Assembly (NCBI GenBank): GCA_033064195.1
Contig: JARBJD010000037.1
Coordinates: 62,001 to 126,000, forward strand
Direction of reading: 5' to 3'
Origin: Blattamonas nauphoetae
Lineage: Eukaryota; Preaxostyla; Oxymonadida
Length of the DNA stretch: 64,000 bases
Shown: one piece after another, positions 32,296-43,454 of the stretch
How the letters are laid out: each line of letters opens with the position of its first letter
Position numbering within the stretch: position 1 is the stretch's first letter
Position numbers and translations under genes: made by a program
Notes under the pieces: model-generated
Database searches by the model: none
Told to the model about the DNA's origin: nothing
The model's input: the letters and a program-made list of their open reading frames with translations, nothing else

Positions 32296-35200
32296 TTATC
32301 TCTTTGATCTTTTCTTCTTTCCTGTTCTTGCAAGGACAGTTTCTGCGTCGAAAAACTTCGTTGCATCGTCATCTATCTTCCTTTGAAGGAGAGACAGACC
32401 AGCCAGATTAAACGCCAAAATATCCCTCTCCTGTGTGAGTTGTTGCATCACAGTCTCGCCAACTGTTGCAACAATGCTCGAGTGTTGCTGGGCATTCATA
32501 GATTTCACCAGTTCTCCCTGGTGGAGGCTGATGAGCATGTGCGTTGTCCGGTGGATGAGTGTCGAGTGTTTGGAATATTTTGGGAGTAATCTGAGCATCC
32601 GTACAGAATAAACAAAAGGAAGAGCTGCTAATGCAGCAGGTAAAGCTGTCGAGGGGATCGAGCGAAGACAGCTGAGAAGTGGGTTTGGATCCATCGACGG
32701 TGGAAGGTGAGTGGCAACAGCTGAGATATTATCGGGGAGGGGTTTCTCTTCTTCAGATTCCCCGTCCTCGTTTCCCTCTTCTTCGCTGTCCGACTCCTCA
32801 TGCTCAGTTGCTGGGGGGAGTGTGCTCCCATACAACAACAGGTTCGCTGCTTCTTCGTCCGAATCGCCCTCGTCTTCCTCCTCATCAATCAGCATCTCCT
32901 TCTTCTTCTTGCTTCCTTTCTTCTTCCCCTTCTTCTGTGGCTTGTCCTCGTCTGAGTCGACCAGCATCCCTTCGTCGAAGTCGTCCTGTCCAACCATCGC
33001 GGCCAGACTGGGATCGCTGAACATGCCCGGCTCTTCGTCATCGTCGTCGTCGCCATCGAAGACGGAGGACGGTTCGGTGATCACCTCTCCCATCAACTTT
33101 CGGACTTCGGCGATCCGTTTCTGCTGTTCGGTGGTTGCTGTGTCGGTCTCTGATTTGTTCTGCTGGTTGATGAAGAGCTTTTCCTCGGCTTCGATTGCTT
33201 CAACGAGTGCTTCGGCGCCACGGACGCTTTCGAGGGATCCTCGTTCCGCCATTCCTTTGTTGGTGGTCTTCAGCATCTCAACAACCCTCTCCACTTCCTC
33301 CTCATCAGCTGCGCGGTCTTGTTCCTCCTCTTCGTCTTCTCCGACGAAGATCTGTTCCGACGAACGCTCCCAAACACGAATGCAACGTTCTCGCCCACCG
33401 CACATCACCAGTCCACCATCATCCGACGTGCTCACACTCATCAATCCTCTCGTCCCTGCTCCGTCTGTCCCTCTTGTTCCGTCGAAGGTCTGTGCACAAT
33501 GGAACAGATCCCCATCCCACATTTTCACTGTCCCATCTCGCGATGACGTCAGGAAGTAGTGAGTCCCTTTGAGTGCTGTCAGACTAGTGACCTGTCCCGC
33601 GTGTCCTCTCATTCTTCCGCGCAGATCCCCCCTCTTCCCACTCCAAACACGAACGTCCTTGTCTGCTGAGCCAGTGTAGAGGAGGGTCGAGTCGGGTGAG
33701 AAGGAGAGTGCCGTGACTGGTAGTGAGTGACCGTAGCATGTGAAGGCGTATTTCAGCGTGTCGAAGTAGAACAGCTGGACAGTCGCGTCGAGCAGACCAC
33801 AGGCTATCATCATTCCGTCTGGTGACACTGCAAGCCCGAGGACGTCGGAGTTGAGAAGAAGAGTGCGAGTGTGGGTGAGGGAGAGAGTGAGAGGGCCGGT
33901 GCGAGTGGAAGTGTTGTCTGACTTGGATTGTTTGGAGTCTGACGGGTGTTTGGAGACTAATTCAAACATCCACTCGTTCACTTCATTCCCACCTCCGCCC
34001 GAGAGAAGACCAGTGCCTTCTGCGTTGAGCACCACACTCCACACAGCTTCGCCAGCCTCGGCGGCCTGCTCACCCACATTGATCACTTTGGTTGTAGTTG
34101 CGCCGTCGGATCTCTTCCCCCTGTCTCGAATGCAATCAACAAGCTCGGCGGTGGAGATGTCGAAGAGGGCGAGGAAGCCAGTGTTCGTGCCAATCACAAC
34201 ATATCGGTCGCCAGGCACGAGCACGCAGCAGGTTGGGATTGAGCCGTCTGGGAGGAGTTTGGCTTCAATCGCTGGGGCTAATGAGAAGGAACGGATGGGA
34301 GTCTGTGTTTTTGTGTTTGTGACGAGGATGGCAGAGGAGGAGATGGAGACGAGGAGAGAGGAATTGGACGAGAGGCATGTTCCGACGATTGGCGTGGCAT
34401 GGCTTGCGAATCCAACACCACGAATCGCTCGGAGCAAGGTGAGGGTCGATTGCTGGCCACTGATTGGTGTTCGAGGGACTTTGTAAAGGTTGAATGAGTT
34501 GGAGGCGAGCCCAACTGTCAGTTGGAAGTGTTTTTGGGATCCGGGAAGCGCTGAGAATGAAATGGAGGCGGGGGAAGTTGAAAGCGTTAGTGTTGATTGG
34601 AAAATAAAGAGATCAGAAGGAAGAATCTGGGAAAGAAGAACTGAAGTGGGGGTTGGCTGAGCTTGTTGGTCGGCTGGTTTGGATGGTTCATTCAAATCGT
34701 CCCATCCTTCGATTTTTTCTTGGAGTCGTTTTTCTCGTCGCTTAATGTGTTTCATCGCATCTTTGATGGTTCTCATCTGATAAAGTGCAATTTTGTTCTT
34801 TTTCCCACAAATTGCGAATAAACAGCCCTCCAAATCAGAAGAGAACGCAAGATCAACTATTCTTCCAAGTCTGACTGATGGAACTGAAAGGTTTCCAATA
34901 TGTCGGAGAACGTTCACAAGAATTGTCGAGTTGCCCCAATCCTGTCCTGATGATTTGAGATGATCATTACCACTTTGAACGGGTTTGGAAGCGGTGTCAG
35001 TTGTTGAAGTATTTGGAGAGGTGATGGAATAGACACGGAGGTCTTCCCCAACACCGCCGGCAATCAAGAAAGATTTTGTAGGGTCAATTGCGAGCCTCCA
35101 AATTTCCTTTCCATCTCCCATCACAGTTTGGATACAATGATGGGTGTCCAGATCCCAAAGTTTGATGAGGCCGTCCTTCGCAGATGTTACGACCAATCGA

Positions 35201-35896
35201 TAATCCTCGATGAAGAGGGCCGACGTTATTGGTGCGAGATGACCTGTATATCGAACAATACCACGTTCACCGACAGTGTCCCACAACACTACGTCTGTGT
35301 CATCAGATCCAGTGAGGAGTTGTGTCGATGAGGAATTAAAGCACATGAATGTGACAGGAGCTGTGTGACCGCTAAATGTGAATTGTGGGAGGAGTAATGG
35401 TGGCAAAATGCCTCCACTCTCCTGTGAGTTTGAAAAGTCGAGGTGAGTAGTGGCCAAATGGCTGGTGTTGACCGCATCAAGTTGTGAAGGGATTTGGAAG
35501 AGTCGAACAGAACCATTGGAGTAACTATAGAACACACAAGCACATAAAATGGAGTATAAAGCAGAAAAAAGAGATGTACCCAACACTGCAAAATTGTTCA
35601 TCTGGAGAAAGAGTGAGAACTTCAGCGCGAAAATCTGATTTCCCTCCGAGTATAAGAACCTTTAAATGAAAATTTAAGGAACAAATTGTGATTAATATGA
35701 GAAAATGATGAGAAAGAATGAATCAGGAAGAAGAGATAATGCAAACCTGTTTCGAGAGTTTGGTATTCCAAACAATGACGTTTTCTAGTGCGACGGCGAA
35801 AGTATATTCACCAGTTTTGGTTGAAACGACATTTCCATTTGATGTAGTGATACCATGAAAGCCTCTATGCTGATATCGAAGATAGGCCTTCACCAT
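32296..35896 (-). CDS. WDR3: WDR3/UTP12-like WD40 protein of the small-subunit processome
   Basis: UTP12/WDR3 belongs to the UTP-B complex that assembles on 35S pre-rRNA. Two WD40 propellers are visible. The first includes GHTAPVTFMCFNSS, GSDDTDVVLWDTVGERGIVR, GHLAPITSALF and SAKDGLIKLWDLDTHHCIQT. The second includes LLNSDVLGLAVSPDG, YGHSLPVTALSFSPDSTLLY, GSADKDVRVWSGK and SSRDGTVKMWDGDLFHCAQT. The C-terminal UTP12 domain has an acidic insert, then SALPAALAALPFVYSVRML and ERDILAFNLAGLSLLQRKID, matching the family's VRDVIGFNMAGLDYLKRE. The start at 35896 (MVKAYLRYQHRGFHGI) resembles TKQYLRYVASAVFGVI in human WDR3. Three or so introns lie near the 5' end. The C-terminus is lysine/arginine-rich. 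Confidence 0.9.
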
Positions 35897-36044
35897 GGTC
35901 TGACAAAAAAAATGATCGCTCGATCGTGAGAGATATTAGAGAGAATCGAAACACCATCTCCATAATCAAAACCAACAATTTTAAACCAACAACCAAGCAC
36001 ATTGATGGAATGATTGATGGGTGACGAATCTGAATTAGGTGCCT

Positions 36045-36379
36045 GATCAACAACTCAAACATGGCAAAGCGCACAAAGAAAGTGGGGATCGTTGGAAAGT
36101 ACGGAACCCGTTACGGAGCATCACTGCGTAAGGTTATCAAGAAGATTGAAATCAGCCAGCACTCAAAGTTCCCATGCCGATTCTGTGGGAAGACAGCAGT
36201 TAAGCGTACCGCAGTTGGGATCTGGGAATGCCGTCGCTGCAAGAAGACGGTGGCAGGAGGAGCATGGACGCTGAACACAGCAGCAGGAACAGATGTGGCA
36301 GCATCTCTTCGTCGTCTGAACAAAGAAGAAACATCGCACTAAAACTTCTTATTTGCCATGTCATGGAAGTTGAACGGAC
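36045..36379. repeat. 335-bp duplicated block, copy B
   Basis: Second copy of the eL43 block, identical to 31836-32170 except one base. It lies 4.2 kb away with the WDR3 gene between the copies. Confidence 0.93.
36061..36342 (+). CDS. RPL37A: 60S ribosomal protein eL43 (L37a), copy B
   Basis: Identical in every base to the coding sequence at 31852-32133, including synonymous sites. It is divergent from WDR3 (165-bp spacer), so it may share a promoter region with that ribosome-assembly gene. Either the duplication is recent or gene conversion keeps the copies the same. Confidence 0.96.
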   Translation: MAKRTKKVGIVGKYGTRYGASLRKVIKKIEISQHSKFPCRFCGKTAVKRTAVGIWECRRCKKTVAGGAWTLNTAAGTDVAASLRRLNKEETSH

Positions 36380-36714
36380 AAACAAAGCTTTTCTCTCTAA
36401 TTTTATCCCTCTTTCACTCAACATTATTCTTTTTTTGCCATCTTGCATCCTCGAGCTCGCCATCTCTCACCCCAACATTCTCCTCCTCCAAACATCCCCT
36501 CATGAGCCATCAACGCAACGTTTAACCTAAACATCCCCATGTCCATCGCAGAAACAACAGTGTTCTGGATAGATATGTTCTGTATACTTGAGTGAAGGTC
36601 GTAAAAGTGAGTAATAAGGGTTCAGAAAGCAAACAACCTTAATCAACTGTTTATTACATCTCACGCTTTTTTCCCGGCAATCTACGATCAATTTACACCT
36701 GTGATCTCCCTCAT
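36343..36714. other. Intergenic spacer
   Basis: A 372-bp spacer. Its first 37 bp belong to the duplicated eL43 block. The rest is AT-rich with pyrimidine runs (CTCCTCCTCC near 36480) and shows no gene, repeat or RNA that I can support. Confidence 0.45.
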
Positions 36715-37917
36715 ATGGATAATCTCTCCCCTCAGAGTCGGGAATCTGGTCCAGTTCTGACTCGTCCTCACCCTTATCAACAAGCAAATGTCTCAGGTGA
36801 ACAATCCCAAATACCACTACATTTTCCATCATTTCACCCATCATCCGTTCATCAATTCCCTCGTCAACTTTTTTATCCCAACATGATCGCCCAGATCCCA
36901 ATCCCGTCTCACCTCCAACCACTTCGTTCAATTCCGCCTGCTATCATTCATTCCACTCACAACGAACACTCACAAAATCCTCCAACACAGTCAGCCCCCC
37001 TAACATCGCCTAGCCCAGAAGCAGAAGAACCCACTCTCAATTCGCCATTTCCTGACACACCTTCCAAGCGAAAACGAGGTCGCCCGCTCGGAGCATGGGG
37101 CAGAAAGCGACGACGTACCGAACATATCTCTCAAAGACGTGAACTCTCGAAATTGATGAAAGAAGACGATGTTCTCAAGAACAAGTTGGAACAACAAGCT
37201 CTGCTCGAAAAACGAAAAGAAAATCGTGTGAAAAAGATAGTAGAATCACTTGTACTTCCTGAGACGGTCTGGCAGAATCAGAAAAATCAGTCGCCACCTC
37301 ATCCTCCAGCTGGACCGATCGCGACAGAACCAGAACCGAAGGAAGATATCGCTGGAGATTCAAGCAACAGCTTTCCGTGGTCTGATGAAACAACGCCTCC
37401 CATCAAGCCAGAACCTTTGCCAAAAGAAGATAGTCCCCCAAAGACCCCAGTCGCTCTACCTCCTCCACCAATCCTCGATATTGTGGTTCCCAGTGCAAAA
37501 AAGGAACAAACAACACCTCAAAACACAAAAAAAGCGACTCCTCCTCATCGACTTTCATCGAACGCAAAGAAACGAAGGCAATCGATCAATAAAAGGAGGG
37601 TTCTGGCAAAGGATAGAAATAGGCGTCACAGAACCACAAGAAAAAAATCATCAATCGAAGACTCGATCCATTTGACGATAAAATCGCCTCCGTTCTCGCC
37701 TCTCTTTTCGTCTTTATTTTCCCCGAGCACAGCGTCCAAATCCCAATCCGATTCAGAAACCATCGCCCCAAGAACGAAAGAAAGGTTCAATGTTAGTGAT
37801 ATATCGTCGAGTCAGTTCTTCGTTATTAATTCGAACATATCTTCAAGCAGTGACTCCTTTGATTGGAAAGAAAGTGAGGATGGACTGTTTCGGACAAGGC
37901 GCGACAATCTTGGTTGA
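36715..37917 (+). CDS. Basic AT-hook-like nuclear protein
   Basis: A 400-residue intronless frame. The N-terminus is Pro/His/Gln-rich and disordered. An AT-hook-like motif, KRKRGRPLGAWGRKRRR, lies around residues 118-134, with the GRP core that binds the minor groove of AT-rich DNA. A charged helix (RRELSKLMKEDDVLKNKLEQ) follows, then proline-rich and strongly basic segments (NAKKRRQSINKRRVLAKDRN) and a Ser-rich acidic tail. Domain content points to a chromatin or transcription protein. No family is recognised beyond the AT-hook. Confidence 0.65.
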   Translation: MDNLSPQSRESGPVLTRPHPYQQANVSGEQSQIPLHFPSFHPSSVHQFPRQLFYPNMIAQIPIPSHLQPLRSIPPAIIHSTHNEHSQNPPTQSAPLTSPSPEAEEPTLNSPFPDTPSKRKRGRPLGAWGRKRRRTEHISQRRELSKLMKEDDVLKNKLEQQALLEKRKENRVKKIVESLVLPETVWQNQKNQSPPHPPAGPIATEPEPKEDIAGDSSNSFPWSDETTPPIKPEPLPKEDSPPKTPVALPPPPILDIVVPSAKKEQTTPQNTKKATPPHRLSSNAKKRRQSINKRRVLAKDRNRRHRTTRKKSSIEDSIHLTIKSPPFSPLFSSLFSPSTASKSQSDSETIAPRTKERFNVSDISSSQFFVINSNISSSSDSFDWKESEDGLFRTRRDNLG

Positions 37918-38075
37918 ACGAGTGAAGTTGAAATATATCTTTGTTTCGAATCGGTTCTTTTGTTCATTTCATAATTTCATTTTTGATTTTCTGAGAATCC
38001 TCTGAGAGCCACACATGTCTGAATCTGTTCGAATCTGAGAAAGTTTTATCATGGCTCGATCCCAAGAATCTACAA

Positions 38076-40099
38076 ATGATCACTGCTCTGTTGTTCTTAT
38101 GCAACATACATGTGCAAATTCATTGTTTATTTCCAAGAACAGCGATCATAACCCCTGAAAACTTCACAACGTTCACCAGTCAGAAGCCAACATTCATGAC
38201 ATTCTTTGCACCATGGGATCCGCTCAGCAGGCGTTATCTTCCTGAGCAAAAGAAAGCAGAGCTTCTTCTGGATTCGGAAAATGTTCATTTTGGTGAAGTT
38301 AATTGTGATAGAAATCCTGTTTTCTGTCGAAACGAAAAGATTGCTGGATATCCAACGATAAGGTTTTACCGGTTTGTCAGAGTTTTCACTGGTCATCTTT
38401 ACCCTTTCACAACAGAAATGGAACTTATATTGAGTATCTTGGGGACAGACTTGCGTCATCTATCTATCTCTGGTTTCACAACCAAACATACAATGACACG
38501 CGTTTATTTACGAACAAAAATGATGCCGACACTTTTCTTGCAAACACTTCGTATGCATTGGTTGCGCATGTCCCATACAAGGAATGTTCGGAATTCATCC
38601 TCTTCCAAACAGTCGCTTCGTTGTCAGACACAGGTGCTCAACATGTTGTTGTTGTTGACCCATCGATTCAAGAGCCTCTTATCTACTTTTATGATTCAGA
38701 TGGAAATGTTTCAATTTCGTATCACGGAGAAAATCGGTGGATGGAACTCCTACTCTTCGAAGAGACGCATAGCCTGCCAATCCTCGATGAAATCAACGAA
38801 TTGAATGCTCCACTCTATGTTGAAGGGAGTCTTCCATTTTGTGCAGTCTTCGTCAATCCTAGACTTAAAACCACACCATCTCTCCTTCGCAGCATCAAAA
38901 AAGTCGCAGCACAGTTCCGTGGAACTATCACGTTTGCCTGGGCGGATATCAGGAAGTATTCTCGGATTGCAAAACTGATGGGGCAAGACAAGGAGGAGTT
39001 TCCGCTCCTTTCCTTGGAGATGGATAACTTTGAGTTTCTGGAAGAACAAGTTACTCTTGAACGAGCCAAATATCTCATTCACCAAAAGCATGTGATGGGA
39101 AGGAATATGACCGTTGAATATCCATCCACGTCTGTTCTACCTCAATACCATTCGAAAATCCACTTTGTCAAAGGTCTCAAGGAGATCCTTGCCAAACATC
39201 CTAACGATACTGATGCTATCGCTAAAGCTGTCGTATCGTTCATCAATGATTGCTTAACTGGAAAAATCGATCGAACAGAACGATCTGGTCAACTTAACTC
39301 ACTTTTCCCAAAAGATGTCAATTTGGATGTAACTTATCTTCATCAACCGATCACTGCTCCAAGTCTGTCCTATAGCGCTTTTGAATCTATCCTTGAGTGC
39401 AATCATGATGCATTCCTCACCCTCACCCACAACCCTCGATATACAGTTGTTGCATTCCTCAAAGCTCCATTTAGCACAGCATCAAAAGATGCATTCGAGA
39501 TATTCCGCAAGATTTCGCGAAGATTTTTCGATGAGATGACACTTTATAAGAAGTCGTACCTTGCAGACCCCGAAAAACCACTCGCTGGAAGTGTGATCTT
39601 TGTCTCTTTAGATATGACTGAAAATGATGCACCGGAAGATACACCATATGCTTCGATTCCAACCATCCTTTTGTATCGAGCAAACAACGATTACCTGAGT
39701 GGGGAAATGGACAAGAAGGGAAAAGAGATCTACAGATGCGAAGAGCCCTTCACGTACGATCGAATGTGGAAATTTGTGGAAAGTGGGGTGGGCGATATTT
39801 TGTCGCGAATGAAGGGAGAGGGTTTGAATGAAGAAGAATTGGACGCCGCGGAAAAGAGGAAGCGAGACCAAGATCACGATGAGGAGCATATCACCAGGAA
39901 TACGGAGAGTGAGATGAAGAAAGTGATTGATGAGGAAGCTCAACAGAGGGAGAGATACGAACAACTTGAGAGGGAGCGAAAAGCCGCCATGGAAAAAGAG
40001 CAGAAAGAGAAAGGAGAGGTGGAAGGAAATAAGGAGGAAGGTCCTTCTTCTACGGAAAATCATGTTGATGATTCGCTGAAAAACGAGCCATCGAACTGA
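38076..40099 (+). CDS. ER protein disulfide isomerase-like protein without CxxC
   Basis: Exon 1 (38076 to about 38370) encodes a signal-peptide-like start (MITALLFLCNIHVQIHCLFP) and a thioredoxin fold: FTSQKPTFMTFFAPWDPLSR, VHFGEVNCDRNPVFCRNEKI and AGYPTIRFYR. Where active PDIs have WCGHC after FFAP, this protein has WDPLSRR, so the redox pair is missing. A 44-bp intron (GTTTGT...AACAG) restores NGTYIEYLGDRL. The rest resembles further thioredoxin-like domains, with a highly charged C-terminal coiled region (MEKEQKEKGEVEGNKEEGPS) and no KDEL-type signal. It is probably a non-catalytic chaperone or adaptor of the PDI superfamily. Confidence 0.7.
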
Positions 40100-40312
40100 T
40101 TTGCGTTTCATTTCACTGTTAATCTTTCTTTTGGATATTCTCGATTGAAGATGAAGTCGAAACATTCAATGGAACAAATTTTCTTCTTTTCTCAGACATC
40201 AACGACAGATAATAACATCAAAGAAGGTATATCTTCTTTTGTGAGGAGATCAAACCCATGTTTAAAGACTCTTTCCGTCACTCCCTAACGAACAGACAAA
40301 ATCTCTTCAAAA

Positions 40313-41078
40313 ATGACAAATATGACACATTCTAACTTGATTTTTCTGGCGCAGACACAACAAAAAGCCGAACGCTTTGATAGTGTGCTTTTTTTGAAGT
40401 TAATGAAACCCAGAAATGTTTCTGACAATGAAAGAAGTCACAAAGCAACCTGTTCAACTCTCATTGCAAGAGACTACTCTCTTTGAGGACAGCTGCAAAA
40501 TGGCCATTCGTCCTCTCAGATCTTCTTTCAAAATTATGACAGCAATTGAACTGAAAGAAGAACAGAAACAAGATCTACATCATGTTGAACTGATTCGTGA
40601 TTGTAAGCAAAAGGTAGAAACGGAAGCACAAGACATATGCAATGATATTCTGAATATTTTGAAAACCAACCTCATTCCTTCAGCTACACGTGAACAGGAC
40701 CTCATAATATATCACCGAATGATTGGTGATTACAATAGATACCTTGCAGAATTTGTGTCAGGTACAGCAAAGCAGGACGCCGCCAGAAATGCCCGACAAA
40801 ATTATCAAACAGCCACAGAGATGGGGAAGGCCCATCTTCCTCCAGAAAGTCCAGACCGTCTCTCTGTTGCCATGAACTACTCAACTTTCTTCTTTGACAT
40901 CCTCAATTCAACAGATCGTGCGATCGCTGTCGCTAAGGAGGCATTTGATGACGCAATCGGGCAGATCGATAAATTGGAGGAGAAGGAGTTTGTCCGGGCA
41001 TCAATGATATGTCAGCTCTTGCGGGATAACATTTCTCTCTGGACTCGTGTGAAGACGGAAGAAGAAGATGAACAATGA
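40313..41078 (+). CDS. 14-3-3 protein
   Basis: 14-3-3 dimers bind phosphoserine motifs on client proteins. Two exons, 40313-40382 and 40414-41078, are separated by a 31-bp intron (GTGTGC...CCCAG) and give 244 residues, the normal length. Exon 1 supplies helix A (LIFLAQTQQKAERFDK), matching KAKLAEQAERYDD. Exon 2 has the helix B-C region MKEVTKQPVQLS, the phosphopeptide-groove region YHRMIGDYNRYLAEFVSGTA, the signature LSVAMNYSTFFFDILNSTDR with AIAVAKEAFDDAI, and QLLRDNISLW. Starting at the first ATG of exon 2 would lose helix A, so the spliced model is preferred. Confidence 0.95.
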
Positions 41079-42452
41079 CGTCCTCTTGATATCATGTCTA
41101 TCGTTGGACTAATACAGACTTAGTTCGTAACATTCGATTCATTCTATCATATTCTGATTCTGGTCGACTTTATCAGCTCATATACCTCCTGATCTCTCCG
41201 CAACTCAATCCACATCTCATCAGCATTTTTATCAACGATTACGGACTTGTCTCCCATTCGATTCTTGTTGTGCGTCCTTCTTCCTTTGGTCGGTCATACT
41301 GTTCATTGAATCATCATCTTTCTGTGTCATCACAAAAGTGTCATGGCGATTTGGAGAACTGGAGAGCATAAACTCAAGTCTCGAATACTTTCCAAACATT
41401 TTCGTCCAACATATTCCACTATTCCATCTCTTTTCTTTGTACTGGCCACAAGTCAACATTGAATGACATGTTTATCGGTTTTCTTTGATGTCGCTTTGAC
41501 AGGCATCCTGGAAAAGTTGCACGTTTTGGTGTCAATTTTGATAATATCAACGAGACGATTTTCCGAGGTAATCGGATTGTCGATTTAGGGAACGAGAGTC
41601 TGGTTCCAAAGTATTGTGTGCTCAGAGACGGAAGTCCAATAGTCACCTGAAAACCCGGTAGTAAATAAAAAATCGGTAGTTTTTTTTGGGGTCCCAAAAG
41701 TGAATAGTAACACTGGATTTCTGATTTTTTTGACAATTTTTCTATCTAAATGACATTTTTATGAATACATGAAGTGTCCTAGGTGATTCAGAACAAATCG
41801 TTTTGATTACCCAGCATGATTTTCTCATGCTCTTGAAAAGTTGATCTCGTTGTATCTTCATAACCAGACAAAATTTTGACCTGAAATTTTCGCGAAAGTG
41901 AATGTTTTGAGAAAAACAAACTTTTGATATTTCAACTTTTCAAAAAATTTTCCCACCTCGAGAGATTGTGAAAGTCGCTGTAAACGAATGGTCTGAAATT
42001 GTCTTCTCACCGTGTATCAGATGGGAGTCCCGCTTTCAAAATTCAGCAAAATGATGTCAACACTGTCACAATCGAATCAACCTGGTCAATTTTGCGTACA
42101 AGGTGAATGGTGAGAGACAAGTCCGAAGACACTTGCAGAATTCCGTGAAAAATCATGAAAAAGGAGGAAAATTTTCCCGCCGAAAAAAAAAAGTTGAAAT
42201 ATCAAAAGTTTGTTTTTCTCAAAACATTCACTTTCGCGAAAATTTCAGGTCAAAATTTTGTCTGGTTATGAAGATACAACGAGATCAACTTTTCAAGAGC
42301 ATGAGAAAATCATGCTGGGTAATCAAAACGATTTGTTCTGAATCACCTAGGACACTTCATTTATTCATAAAAATGTCATTTAGAGAGAAAAATTGTCGAA
42401 AAAATCAGAAATCCAGTGTTACTCTTCACTTTTGGGACCCCAAAAAAAACTA

Positions 42453-43372
42453 CAGTCCTTTCCAAAAAGTTGATCAGGTGTTCCAAAAAGATGACTGATC
42501 GACTGGATACCCTCGCCCATAATACTCTTTCTCGTGTCAGGACCACTTTCTCCGTTAACCTCATATCTCTTTTTTGTGTGCATACATGGACAGATCGTGA
42601 CTTGAAAGAGGGTATGTCTTCTTTGTGGAGGGAACAAAACACACTTTGTCGAGATTTTTTGTCGTTTGTTTTCCGTCATGTTTTTGCTCTCACTATTCGT
42701 CCTTATCTCTAACAGGGCAAGATAATTCATTAAAATGTGAAATTACTCGGCAGTTTGCTTTTTCATCGCTGTTAAATACATATTTTCAGATGAAGAGAAC
42801 TCATCCATTCCAAAGCAAGAATTGGGTGCGTATGTCAATTCTTAGCTCTTTTCTCTTCGTCCTTCTTCATAGTCACGACTTCTGGACGCCACTTCAAATG
42901 TGTTTTCCAGTTCCGAATGCACTACCTGCCTGTAATGACCACAAGAACGCTGATCCCGATTCTCTCTCTTCAACAACTTAACGTTGACTTTCGCATGTTT
43001 TCTCTCTTATTTTAATCATGTTATTCAGGAATCACAAACAATACTTCCGAGAGAGGAAGCATTACAAGAATTTCTTCCCATACTTTGAAAAGCCGTCATT
43101 TCACTGCAAATATACATTTTTATGCTTGATTTCACTTGTCAAAATGTTTATTCCCTTCTATTATTCTCGTATTTCTTTTTTTTCTCGGTTTCAATACATA
43201 TTCATCTCATAACTTCCACTTCACTAAATTGTTGTTCGGATCTTTTGATGGACATGTGATGTTTTTTGGCACTTTGCATTTTTGTGACATCGACATTCGT
43301 TTATTCTCATTTTTGCTCTCAAAACTACTGTACAAATTTTTCTTACTCGTCATTTCACCTCGACTACTTTTT
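42453..43372 (+). repeat. Left terminal inverted repeat of the inner transposon
   Basis: A 920-bp arm, matched in inverted orientation by 44923-45842. Similarity ends internally where five T residues give way to CCC here and to TTGCC in the other arm. Such long arms are far beyond the usual tens to few hundred bases for Tc1 elements. Confidence 0.9.
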
Positions 43373-43454
43373 CCCATTTTCTGCAACTACCCGTGAACAA
43401 AACTGAAAATGAAGTGGACCAAACATCACTTCACTGAACAAAGAATTCGATTCC

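Noticed and set aside
32711-33559. Long serine-rich plus-strand open frame
   Set aside because: It is the antisense reading of the acidic insert and WD40 region of WDR3. Runs of Ser reflect Glu/Asp codons on the coding strand.
40404-40500. Reading 14-3-3 as truncated at its N-terminus
   Set aside because: A 31-bp GT-AG intron joins an upstream exon in frame that supplies helix A, giving the normal length of 244 residues.
42625-42981. Small open frames found identically in both transposon arms (also 45314-45670)
   Set aside because: They are duplicated only because the arms are inverted copies. Their composition is low-complexity Phe/Ser, with no domain or start context.
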